From: Inediibacterium massiliense
Lineage (GTDB): Bacteria; Bacillota; Clostridia; Peptostreptococcales; Thermotaleaceae
Reading direction: 5' to 3'
NCBI RefSeq assembly: GCF_001282725.1
Contig: NZ_LN876587.1
Coordinates: forward strand, 1,049,695 to 1,113,694
DNA: 64,000 nucleotides
Shown: positions 16,843 to 24,422 of the stretch, in pieces
Layout: each line of letters starts with the position of its first letter
How positions within the stretch are numbered: position 1 is the stretch's first letter
Made by a program: the position numbers and the translations under genes
Notes under the pieces: generated by a model
Databases searched by the model: none
What the model was told of the DNA's origin: nothing
The model's input: only the letters and a program-made list of their open reading frames with translations

Positions 16843-17388
16843 ATGAATATCGTTCAACCTATAAGAGATAAAAATAAAATAGAAGATATGAAGCATGAGC
16901 TTTTAAAGTCAGGCTATAAAAATTATCTACTATTTGTTACAGGAATCAATACTGGACTTCGGGTTGGTGACTTATTACATTTAAAAGTATCAGATGTTAA
17001 AAATAGAACCCATATTATGATTGAGGAACAAAAGACGGGAAAAGAAAAAAGGTTTTTAATTAACAACCAACTAAGAAAAGATTTTGAGAGGTACATACAA
17101 AACATGAAAGAAGAGGAGTATCTTTTTCAAAGTAGAAAAGGAAAAAATAACCCGATCACCAGAGTGCAAGCTTATAGAATTTTAAACGAAGCAGGAAGTA
17201 GGGTGGGCCTTAGTGAAATAGGTACGCATACTCTTCGTAAAACCTTTGGCTATTGGCATTATCAGATCTATAAAGACGTTGCCATATTACAAGATATTTT
17301 TAATCACTCATCACCAAGTGTTACACTAAGATACATAGGAATCAATCAAGATATCAAAGATAAGACTATAGAGGATTTTTATTTATAA
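16843..17388 (+). CDS. Minimal tyrosine recombinase (catalytic domain only)
   Basis: ATG 16843 follows AAGGGGGATCACC. The 181-residue protein consists of the catalytic domain with all expected residues: Arg in NTGLRVGDLLHLK, Lys in EEQKTGKEKR, His and Arg in THTLRKTFG, His in FNHSSPSVT and Tyr in TLRYIGI. The N-terminal core-binding domain of integrases is missing, as in FimB/FimE-type invertases of about 200 residues. The upstream AATGTAAC pairs are candidate target sites. It is not part of the phage cluster, being separated by housekeeping-type genes. Confidence 0.8.
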   Translation: MNIVQPIRDKNKIEDMKHELLKSGYKNYLLFVTGINTGLRVGDLLHLKVSDVKNRTHIMIEEQKTGKEKRFLINNQLRKDFERYIQNMKEEEYLFQSRKGKNNPITRVQAYRILNEAGSRVGLSEIGTHTLRKTFGYWHYQIYKDVAILQDIFNHSSPSVTLRYIGINQDIKDKTIEDFYL

Positions 17389-17595
17389 TCGTAGACTATA
17401 ATTAATTTATGTTAATCTAACTGGTTTTTAATTATAATATGCGAACGTTTTATTGTTTTTAAAATTATAATCCCCGATATTTTTAACATAATTACCAACT
17501 TTTTCTTTTAGATGATGTATATTGTACGTTTTTTGAAATTTTACTTTCTAATAATAAACCTTAATGATGTAAATGAAACCTTTTCATAACATACA

Positions 17596-17634
17596 AAAAA
17601 GTATTTCCTATGAATTTCATAAGAAATACTTTTT
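17596..17634. terminator. Bidirectional terminator between convergent genes
   Basis: AAAAAGTATTTC (17596-17607) pairs with GAAATACTTTTT (17623-17634). It serves both the recombinase (+) and the SEDS gene (-). The stretch 17389-17595 shows no gene. Confidence 0.75.
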
Positions 17635-17640
17635 ATTTGT

Positions 17641-18948
17641 TTATTCATTTATTTTATTAGAGACTGGAAAAGATAAACTTCTTCTTCTATATACACTTAA
17701 AATAAGACCTACAGAGATTGCATGAAATAAAGAAGATGATCCTCCATAACTCATAAAAGGAAGGGGTATTCCCGCAAGACCTATGCAATTTACATTCATT
17801 AAAATATTCCATACACATTCTACCGTAAATATACTGATCAATCCGCTAATTAGCAATTTTCCATATGGATCATGAATTCTTTTTATCATAAAAATCATTC
17901 TAATTAAATAAGTAGATACAAGAGATACTATAAAAATCATTCCAATCCAACCAAAAGCATAAAGAATATAATTGAGTATAAATTCATTTATAGGATCATA
18001 AGGAAACGTTCCCTTTGGAACTGAAAAACCTCTTCCAAATAATTTTGCCATATGCATATTTTTATGAATTTGCATATTTAAAAATCCTACTCCTAATGGA
18101 TCAGATGCAAAGTTTAAGAAAGCTAACAGTCTTTGCATTCTATACGGCTTAGTCCATATTAGAATCATTCCTATGATAACTATACCCATTATCGTAAATA
18201 AAGCATATTTCCTTTTAAGTCCTGATTGTAAAGCAATCATCATAAAACCTACAAAATAGATCATACAAGATGCTAAAGAAGGAGTAATCATTAGAATATA
18301 TAGAGGAATACCCAAAAAGATTATACTAATAAATAAATTTCTTTTATCATTCCAGTCCCAATTACTAAAGATTCCAGCCAAAGCAATCAAAAATAAAAAA
18401 GGAGTGATTTCCATAAATTTAAATGAAAATCCAAAAACTTCAAGGACAGATCCCCCCAAAATAGTATCACCCTTTAAGATAATAAAAAAAGATAAAAGGG
18501 TAGTAGCTGCAAAAATATGTATTGAATACTTTTTTATCTTCCTATAGTCAAAGTAATATAAAGATACAATAGAAACTGTACCTAAAATAGAGTATTGTAT
18601 GCTTTTATGAAAAATACTTAAATCATTGTACATATACTTTTGTATCAAATACATTAAAATAACGCCCATATTGATACAACATATGGTTAAAAGAAGAGTA
18701 ACCCAATCAGGTGTTCCTTTATGTGCTACATTTAATCTTTTTCCTACTTCTTCAGGGGTTCCCATATGATCAATGGAAATTTTTATAGCTTCCTCTTCAG
18801 ATAAACCTTCTTCTATATATTCATCTGACATTTCATAAATATGAGAACTAAGCTCTTCTTTAATTTCTTTATGACACTCTTTATATTTTATATAGGAGCA
18901 CACATCTGAGAGGTATTTATTGATTTGAGAATTTTCTATTGTTGACAT
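17641..18948 (-). CDS. SEDS-family (FtsW/RodA-like) membrane protein with N-terminal HAAS domain
   Basis: The start at 18948 is chosen for GGGAGGG upstream; a longer frame exists but lacks a site. The 435-residue protein begins with a cytosolic helical HAAS-type domain of about 75 residues (SEEEAIKISIDHMGTPEEVG), then about ten membrane segments with the SEDS signature GIPLPFMSYGGSSSL near the end. SEDS proteins polymerise peptidoglycan glycan strands. Where FtsW/RodA carry the catalytic Asp before Phe-Ile, this one reads YDPINEFILN, with Glu. It overlaps padR by 13 bases, so the pair is an operon with a dedicated repressor. It is probably a stress-regulated paralogue, not the main divisome enzyme. 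Confidence 0.8.
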   Translation of the reverse strand: MSTIENSQINKYLSDVCSYIKYKECHKEIKEELSSHIYEMSDEYIEEGLSEEEAIKISIDHMGTPEEVGKRLNVAHKGTPDWVTLLLTICCINMGVILMYLIQKYMYNDLSIFHKSIQYSILGTVSIVSLYYFDYRKIKKYSIHIFAATTLLSFFIILKGDTILGGSVLEVFGFSFKFMEITPFLFLIALAGIFSNWDWNDKRNLFISIIFLGIPLYILMITPSLASCMIYFVGFMMIALQSGLKRKYALFTIMGIVIIGMILIWTKPYRMQRLLAFLNFASDPLGVGFLNMQIHKNMHMAKLFGRGFSVPKGTFPYDPINEFILNYILYAFGWIGMIFIVSLVSTYLIRMIFMIKRIHDPYGKLLISGLISIFTVECVWNILMNVNCIGLAGIPLPFMSYGGSSSLFHAISVGLILSVYRRRSLSFPVSNKINE

Positions 18949-19280
18949 AAATTTCCCTCCCATAAAATTTTTTCTACAGCAGAACGAAATACCGTCCATT
19001 CCTTTTGCTTTTCCTTAAGTGATAATTTCCCATCCTTTGTAAGTTTATAATATTTTCTTTTTCTCTTGCCGTTTCCATCAGACCAATAACTTTCCACCAA
19101 ACCTTTTTGCTCTAAAGTATGCAAAATAGGGTAGAGGGTACCTTCTTTAAATGAAAAAATTCCATCAGATTTTTGTTCAATGGCTTTAATCATTTCATAG
19201 CCATACATAGGACTCTGATCCAAAAGCTTTAAAATCAAAGTAGCTGTACTACCTTTAATCAATTCTTTATTAATATTCAT
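18936..19280 (-). CDS. PadR family transcriptional regulator
   Basis: Start 19280 is preceded by CAAGGAGG; a longer frame to 19307 lacks a site. The 114-residue protein is a winged-helix PadR (subfamily 1) regulator: LIKGSTATLILKLL, then SPMYGYEMIKAIEQKS, then EGTLYPILHTLEQKGLVES and RKRKYYKLTKDG. PadR proteins with downstream HAAS-domain membrane proteins form a widespread envelope-stress-like arrangement. An inverted repeat at 19321-19343 upstream is the likely operator. Confidence 0.9.
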   Translation of the reverse strand: MNINKELIKGSTATLILKLLDQSPMYGYEMIKAIEQKSDGIFSFKEGTLYPILHTLEQKGLVESYWSDGNGKRKRKYYKLTKDGKLSLKEKQKEWTVFRSAVEKILWEGNLCQQ

Positions 19281-19320
19281 AAAAACCTCCTTGTAGTAAA
19301 ATATCAATACCTAGAATACA

Positions 19321-19343
19321 AATGCATAGATTTCCTATGCATT
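19321..19343. promoter_or_regulatory. Candidate PadR operator
   Basis: AATGCATAG (19321-19329) and CTATGCATT (19335-19343) form a perfect inverted repeat with a 5-base spacer. On the - strand a TATAAT lies at its upstream edge, so a bound regulator would cover the -10 and start site of padR. The assignment to PadR is inferred from position. Confidence 0.55.
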
Positions 19344-19386
19344 ATAATAACATAGTGTTTCTGAATTTACAAGTATAGGTAATAAA

Positions 19387-19420
19387 AACTTAGTATATAG
19401 TAGCAGATATATACTAAGTT
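19387..19420. repeat. 13-bp perfect inverted repeat upstream of padR
   Basis: AACTTAGTATATA (19387-19399) pairs with TATATACTAAGTT (19408-19420) around 8 bases. It lies about 107 bases from the padR start and has no T run. It could be a second regulator site or a structured 5' end. Confidence 0.45.
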
Positions 19421-19970
19421 CTGATACAAAATATAAATGAAATATATTATCATTTAATGAAATTATTAAAACAGATGTAGTATAAGCATTTAAATGATTA
19501 ACTTAAAGCATCATATATAAATTCTACAGAAATTGTTATATCTAAGTGTTATATAAAATTTGGTTTTATATAGTTTTTATGTACAATTAGTGATCATTGA
19601 AGTAAGTTTTATGTATATATTATAGAATGAATATATAATAAGGATTTAAAAGAAGAAGAGGCATAAAAGGACATAATATTTAAAAATCTAACTATTCTTT
19701 AAATGTATATTTAGGGAATAGTTGATATGAATAAAAAAAGAAACAGCTACTTCTTCTATTTTTATCTATATGATTAGCTATTTCTTTTAAATTATAGATT
19801 ATAAGAATATATAATGAATGATTGTAATAATTAATATCCTTATTCATTTATAAATATTATTATATCAAGAATGTATTTAAATCAAAGGTACAAATATTCC
19901 TATGTACAATTAATACTTATATTCTAGGTATGTATCTGTGATACATTCATTTTCCTTAAATATATGTAAA
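19421..19970. other. Gene-poor stretch with one terminator-like inverted repeat
   Basis: No credible gene was seen. At 19736-19788 an interrupted inverted repeat (AAAAGAAACAGCTA with TAGCTATTTCTTTT, one mismatch) is flanked by A and T runs and can act as a bidirectional terminator. The rest is AT-rich with many stops. The edge at 19921-19981 belongs to a diverged repeat described separately. Confidence 0.5.
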
Positions 19971-19981
19971 TCAAATTCCTT
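19921..19981. repeat. Diverged 61-bp repeat, copy A
   Basis: This segment matches 23016-23076 in the same orientation at 50 of 61 positions with no gap. Read on the - strand, one frame gives KEFDLHIFKENECITDTYLEYKY before a stop, similar in length and pattern to the tail of the 44-residue ORF at 23002-23136, but here it has no start. It flanks the mutS2/CD3324 block on its downstream side. Confidence 0.6.
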
Positions 19982-20132
19982 GCTCTTTTGATTTTTTTAT
20001 TTCTTTAAGCCATTCTTTGATTTTTTCTTTATTGTTCTTTCCATTTTTATCATATTCTTTATGATAGTCTTGATTCATTTGTATTTTTTTCTGATCATAG
20101 ATTTTTTTATTTGTGTTATCTGTCAAATTCAT
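19971..20132 (-). CDS. Small highly charged protein
   Basis: A 53-residue ORF starts at 20132 with GAAGGTGATGA just upstream. It is very Lys/Asn-rich and helical (YHKEYDKNGKNNKEKIKEWL). No family was recognised. Its 3' end runs into a 61-bp segment that is repeated in diverged form at 23016-23076, where a different frame is used, so the end of this gene may have been altered by a rearrangement. Confidence 0.4.
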   Translation of the reverse strand: MNLTDNTNKKIYDQKKIQMNQDYHKEYDKNGKNNKEKIKEWLKEIKKSKEQGI

Positions 20133-20284
20133 CACCTTCTACAAATTTATACATAATGATCTTTAGCTACATAAAAATCATAAGACAAGTTATTGCAAAT
20201 TCATTAGAAATTTATTAGAAGTATAAATTTGCCGATATGACAAACTTATACTTCTTTGGACTTTAAACGTAACACTTATACAAT

Positions 20285-22192
20285 TCAATTGATATTTTGT
20301 TTCATTTCCTTTTGAATTTTCTTCAAAGCTTTTTTAGATCCTCGTTCAATGTCTCTATCTAATTTTCTTTCTTTATAACTTATAAACAAACTATCTAAAT
20401 CATAATCATTTGGATATAGCTCTGTAGCCTTTAAATACAATTCTATCCTCTTTACATTTACTTCTATAAATTCACCATTATATAAAACTTGTAAATTATT
20501 AAATTTATTCATAGGCTTATATACTATTCCAAAATCATCTTTGTCTAATAATTTTACTTTATCTCCTACCTGGTACATAGGTACTTCTGTTGCTATTTTC
20601 TCTTCAGATTCTTTTTTAGATGATTGTATTTTACTTCTTTTCACTAAATCAAAATTATAGTTTTTATCACCAATATATTCTTTCGCTCTTTTTAATACCT
20701 TATCTTTTATCCCCATCTTTTTAGAAATGAATAGCGCATTACTGTTTTCTGATATTCCTATGGTTAACTTATATAATGGCTGCAATGTCTCTTTATTAAA
20801 CATCATCCCTGCATTTTCAAACTCAGGATGATGTGTTGCATATTTTTTGAGTTCTCCATAATGAGTAGATGCTATAGTAATACATCCTTTTTGATAAAAT
20901 TCTTCAAGAATAGCTATAGCAAGTCCAGCGCCTTCGTTTGGTTCTGTACCACTACCAATTTCATCCAATAAAACCAGTGTAGCATGATTAGATTCATTTA
21001 TAATTTGTGCAATATTTTTTATATGTGAAGAAAAAGTGCTAAGAGCATTTTCTATGCTTTGATTGTCACCTATATCCACAAATATATTTTCAAATACATT
21101 TATTATTGTATCTTCACTTGCACATATATCTAATCCACATTGAACCATCAAACTTAAAAGCCCTACGGTTTTTAGGGCAACAGTTTTTCCTCCTGCATTT
21201 GGGCCTGTAATTAGCAGACTTCTATAATTCTTCCCTATTTCTAAATTAAGTGGTACAGCATGGCCTTTTAAAAGAGGATGTTTTCCATCAACTATTTTTA
21301 TATATCCTCTATCATTTATTTTAGGTGTAATACCATTTATACTTTGGCTATATTTAGCCTTTGCAAACACCATATCATACTCTGCTATGATTTCTATATT
21401 TAATTTGATATCTACTATTCTTTCAAATATAAGCTCTGTTAAATAAGCTAATATCTTATATTCTTCTAGGGTTTCTTCACTTTTTAAACGAATAAGTTCC
21501 AAGCTAAACTTTGATACATCCTTTGGTTCTATAAACACTGTATTTCCTTTTGATGATGTCCCCAATAAAACCCCATCTACTTCATTTTTATAGGACGCTT
21601 TTATTGGAATCACATATCGATCCTCTCTTTTACTTACTATACATTCTTGGATATACTTTTTATTCCTACTAGCTGTTAAGAACTTATTTAGTCGCTCTTT
21701 TATTTTACTTTCCGTTACTTCTATATTTCTTCTTATCTTTTTTAGTTCTTTACTAGCTTGAGCATCTACCTTATTTCCTTTTATGCAGTACTCTATTTCA
21801 TTTTCAATATTTTCACACGCTGTTATATTTAATGCATATGCACTTAAGGTAGGGGCATAAACTTCTTTCTGAAGCATAAAAGACTTTATCTTTCTACTAC
21901 CTCTCAAAAAGTCTTGTATTTTTATAAGTTCATATGGATCTAGAATCATTCCCTTTTCAATTTTATCTATCATTGTACTTACATTAAATAATCCTTCTAA
22001 AGGTATATGATTACTATTTTCTATTAGACTTCTAGCTTCTTTGTTTTCATTTAGTCTTCGTTTCACGATGTTTATATTTCCACTGGGATTTAGCTTATCT
22101 ATGAGATCTTTTCCAAGGGAACTTACACACTGTACTTTTACCAATTCCTTTACTTCATTTAGCTGAAGTTTTTCAAACGTGTACTTATTCAT
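20285..22192 (-). CDS. MutS2-family ATPase lacking the Smr domain
   Basis: The 635-residue protein has the MutS2 core: clamp/lever region (residues 1-300, with KYIQECIVSKREDRYVIPIK), ABC-type ATPase with Walker A GPNAGGKT (330-337) and Walker B LVLLDEIGSGTEPNEG (about 406-421), and a KOW-like beta domain near 540-590 (YQVGDKVKLLDKDDFGIV). Standard MutS2 is about 785 residues and ends in an Smr nuclease domain, absent here. MutS2 acts on recombination intermediates and stalled ribosomes. This shorter type may bind without cutting. ATG 22192 follows GGAGGACAATCC inside the CD3324-family gene, which it overlaps by 8 bases. Confidence 0.85.
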   Translation of the reverse strand: MNKYTFEKLQLNEVKELVKVQCVSSLGKDLIDKLNPSGNINIVKRRLNENKEARSLIENSNHIPLEGLFNVSTMIDKIEKGMILDPYELIKIQDFLRGSRKIKSFMLQKEVYAPTLSAYALNITACENIENEIEYCIKGNKVDAQASKELKKIRRNIEVTESKIKERLNKFLTASRNKKYIQECIVSKREDRYVIPIKASYKNEVDGVLLGTSSKGNTVFIEPKDVSKFSLELIRLKSEETLEEYKILAYLTELIFERIVDIKLNIEIIAEYDMVFAKAKYSQSINGITPKINDRGYIKIVDGKHPLLKGHAVPLNLEIGKNYRSLLITGPNAGGKTVALKTVGLLSLMVQCGLDICASEDTIINVFENIFVDIGDNQSIENALSTFSSHIKNIAQIINESNHATLVLLDEIGSGTEPNEGAGLAIAILEEFYQKGCITIASTHYGELKKYATHHPEFENAGMMFNKETLQPLYKLTIGISENSNALFISKKMGIKDKVLKRAKEYIGDKNYNFDLVKRSKIQSSKKESEEKIATEVPMYQVGDKVKLLDKDDFGIVYKPMNKFNNLQVLYNGEFIEVNVKRIELYLKATELYPNDYDLDSLFISYKERKLDRDIERGSKKALKKIQKEMKQNIN

Positions 22193-22505
22193 TGGATTGT
22201 CCTCCTAAATTTACGCTTACATCCCCTATCTCATCTTCTTTTTTCATTTTTGATACTATCTTTCTTATACTAGACTCTGATAAGTTGTAGTCATTTACTA
22301 GATAGTCTATAGAATATCCATTTTTATATAAGTCAAATATTTCTTTATTTCTATAATACATAGTTTCCTTAGTTCCATTCTTTTGTCCCCAGCCTACTTT
22401 ACTTTTTCCAGTAATAGGGATATATATAAACTCACCTTGAATATATTGTTGAATTTCTTTTAATAAATTTGTAGGTAATATACCTTTTGCATTTTTATAT
22501 TTCAA
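22185..22505 (-). CDS. CD3324 family protein (Mor-activator-like fold)
   Basis: TTG start at 22505 after AAAGGAGATATAAAA. The 106-residue protein matches the CD3324 pattern: NAKGILPTNLLKEIQQYIQGEFIYIP at the head (shown in part), then IFDLYKNGYSIDYLVNDYNLSESSIRKIV, a C-terminal helix-turn-helix. Such proteins are small predicted DNA-binding factors in clostridia. Overlap with the mutS2-like gene by 8 bases suggests co-translation and a shared task. Confidence 0.75.
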   Translation of the reverse strand: MKYKNAKGILPTNLLKEIQQYIQGEFIYIPITGKSKVGWGQKNGTKETMYYRNKEIFDLYKNGYSIDYLVNDYNLSESSIRKIVSKMKKEDEIGDVSVNLGGQSNE

Positions 22506-22544
22506 TTTTATATCTCCTTTTATTTATAAGTCTTTTTTATGAGA

Positions 22545-22594
22545 CTTGATAAATAAGGAGTTATTGCCTGTAATTAAACTCCTTATTTATCAAG
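22545..22594 (-). promoter_or_regulatory. 18-bp perfect inverted repeat in the leader of the CD3324/mutS2 operon
   Basis: CTTGATAAATAAGGAGTT (22545-22562) and its exact complement (22577-22594) flank 14 bases, about 40 bases upstream of the TTG start. No T run follows in either direction, so it is not a standard terminator. One arm contains AAGGAG and the stop codon of a possible leader peptide. It may act as attenuator or as operator. Confidence 0.55.
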
Positions 22595-22633
22595 AAGTTC
22601 AATCCCCAGCTCTTTATAATTGTTTTTGTTCAT
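22583..22633 (-). CDS. Possible 16-residue leader peptide
   Basis: ATG at 22633 is preceded by AAAGGAGAGTTG and opens MNKNNYKELGIELLDK before TAA at 22583-22585. The last codons overlap the first arm of the 18-bp inverted repeat, so ribosome position could influence hairpin formation. It could equally be the relic of a truncated gene. Confidence 0.3.
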   Translation of the reverse strand: MNKNNYKELGIELLDK

Positions 22634-22787
22634 ACATCAACTCTCCTTTTTATTTTTATGTCATATTTATTATTTCATAGATTGTAGACTTTCTCAATAC
22701 AGAAAACTATTATATTTAAGTTTTCCAATTATAATAAAGCTACAATGCTTTATACTCATTGTAAGATTTGATCAATCTACTTTAGTT

Positions 22788-23015
22788 TTATCTCTTCATT
22801 TTAATATATATATATCGTAAAAAAACTATTAAAAATATAACACTAGTATAAACAGGAATGATCATGTCTATGTCTAGGTTCAATAAATTCATTATGGCTT
22901 TTACAGCAAAGCATGTCAAAAATCCAAGAAAAAAAGCAATCAAAGAATTTTTATCTACTTTAAATATTTTACTGATTTTTATCATCTCCAGTCTAATCAG
23001 TTTAATAGTTATCAA
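22788..23015 (-). CDS. Small membrane protein, two transmembrane segments
   Basis: The frame allows TTG at 23015 (75 residues) or ATG at 22985 (65 residues). Neither has an ideally spaced site, as GGAG directly abuts the ATG. Hydrophobic segments are LIAFFLGFLTCFAVKAIMNLL and MIIPVYTSVIFLIVFLRYI (shown in part). The end is Lys-rich. No family was recognised. It overlaps the preceding small gene and is probably co-transcribed with it. Confidence 0.5.
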   Translation of the reverse strand: MITIKLIRLEMIKISKIFKVDKNSLIAFFLGFLTCFAVKAIMNLLNLDIDMIIPVYTSVIFLIVFLRYIYIKMKR

Positions 23016-23136
23016 ATTCTAGCTGTATATCTGTAATACCTTCACCTTCTTTAAATAACTGTAAATCAAACTCCTTTGGTATTATTTCTCGAATACATTC
23101 TAATTGCCTAGCATACCTTTGAAACCAAAATATCAT
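23002..23136 (-). CDS. Small 44-residue protein
   Basis: ATG 23136 lies four bases after the stop of the upstream L7/L12-like gene, allowing coupled translation. The sequence has an aromatic, basic start (FWFQRYARQLECIREI) and a tail PKEFDLQLFKEGEGITDIQL. The tail is encoded by the 61-bp repeat copy B. No family was recognised. Confidence 0.4.
   Translation of the reverse strand: MIFWFQRYARQLECIREIIPKEFDLQLFKEGEGITDIQLEFDNY
23016..23076. repeat. Diverged 61-bp repeat, copy B
   Basis: 82% identical (50/61) and ungapped match to 19921-19981, same orientation, 3.1 kb apart. The segment between contains the mutS2-like operon. In copy B the sequence is the 3' part of an open frame; in copy A the same frame is a fragment without start. 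Confidence 0.6.
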
Positions 23137-23140
23137 TCCA

Positions 23141-23431
23141 TTATTTCACTTTTTGTTCATTAAGGGAATCCACATATTCTTTGGCTTCAATTAATCCTAA
23201 TCCAGTAACCATTCTATACTTTCTATACTTTTTTATTGCTTCTATCCTTTTACCTTCTAAAAGAAGACTCCTTAGTTCATCTGTAATTGTATCAGGTACT
23301 CCCACTTGTTTAGCGATTTTATTTAAATTCATATTGATACGTGAAATATCCTTTCTCATCTGACTCATACTACTTATTACACCTATTAATAATCCTGTTC
23401 CTATCACTTCTAAAATAATCAAGTAATTCAT
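23141..23431 (-). CDS. Membrane-anchored protein with ribosomal L7/L12 C-terminal-like domain
   Basis: Start 23431 is chosen for GAAAGGAGCGGTGTT. The 96-residue protein has one N-terminal membrane helix (LIILEVIGTGLLIGVIS), a short coiled segment, and a C-terminal module (EGKRIEAIKKYRKYRMVTGLGLIEAKEYVDSL, in parts) with the TGLGLxEAKxxVD signature of the L7/L12 C-terminal domain. Free-standing proteins of this type are known in Firmicutes but have no established role. Binding to a translational GTPase partner would be a guess. Confidence 0.6.
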   Translation of the reverse strand: MNYLIILEVIGTGLLIGVISSMSQMRKDISRINMNLNKIAKQVGVPDTITDELRSLLLEGKRIEAIKKYRKYRMVTGLGLIEAKEYVDSLNEQKVK

Positions 23432-23700
23432 AACACCGCTCCTTTCAAATTCACATAAATACATATTGATAATATGCTTTTTTCACAGTATCACTTTGTT
23501 ATGTATTAAGTAATTATTATTTTATAACATTTTACTATTATACAACATTTTCCATCCTCAAATCAAAAGATCTGCATATCTCCATTCAAAACTATAGTTC
23601 TAATCTATAAGTAAAGTAAATAATATTTATATAAAATGAGGTAATCATGTCAATTATTGTTTGGTTATGCTGTACTAAAAAACGAGGAGGTTTATTAATA

Positions 23701-24375
23701 ATGGAAAATAATTATTATGCACAAAAACTAAATTCACAAAAATTGTTTAAAGTGTACGAGACTAAAATCCCTAGAGTAAAACAATATTTGGATGCAGAAA
23801 TCTCTTTTATTAGAGACAATCTAACAGGCAATGAAAGGGTTTTGGAATTAGGTGCAGGTTATGGGCGTATTGTAAAAGAATTGGCAGGTAATTGTAAATC
23901 CATTGTTGGTATTGATATTTCAGATGAAAGTGTTTCATTAGGCAAAGAATACTTAAAAGATATTCCCAATGCAGAAATGATAGCCATGGACGTACATGAT
24001 CTTACATTCCCAGAAAAATTCGATGTAGTCCTTTGTTTACAAAATGGTTTGTCTGCAATGAAAGTTACATCTTCGGATTTAATTAAAAATATTTTAGAAA
24101 TGGTCGTAAGTGGTGGAAAAGTCTATTTTAGTACTTATAGTGAAAATTTTTGGGAGTATAGGCTCATGTGGTTTAAAGAGCAGGCTGACAAAGGATTACT
24201 AGGTGAGCTTGATCTAGATCAAACAAAAGATGGGATTATCATTTGCAAAGATGGTTTTAAAGCAATTACTCATACTTCAAAAGATTTGGAAGCCATTGGA
24301 TGTTTATCTGGGTATGAATACCAAATTCAAGAGATAGATGAGTCAAGTGTGTTTCTCATTATTCATAAAAAATAG
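23701..24375 (+). CDS. Class I SAM-dependent methyltransferase
   Basis: ATG 23701 follows ACGAGGAGGTTT; a longer frame from 23647 has no site. The 224-residue protein has the Rossmann methyltransferase motif I VLELGAGYGRIVKEL near residues 44-58, motif II IVGIDISDESV and motif IV FDVVLCLQNGLSAM. The acceptor is unknown; the short C-terminal part suggests a small-molecule substrate. It sits 47 bases before the YjiH gene. Confidence 0.8.
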   Translation: MENNYYAQKLNSQKLFKVYETKIPRVKQYLDAEISFIRDNLTGNERVLELGAGYGRIVKELAGNCKSIVGIDISDESVSLGKEYLKDIPNAEMIAMDVHDLTFPEKFDVVLCLQNGLSAMKVTSSDLIKNILEMVVSGGKVYFSTYSENFWEYRLMWFKEQADKGLLGELDLDQTKDGIIICKDGFKAITHTSKDLEAIGCLSGYEYQIQEIDESSVFLIIHKK

Positions 24376-24422
24376 ACTAAAAAATGAACATAAATTATAA
24401 ATTAATTTGAGGAGGATCAAAT

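Noticed and set aside
22620-22820. 66-codon + strand frame
   Set aside because: Poor start context, composition of reversed AT-rich DNA, and it lies over the leader of the - strand CD3324 operon.
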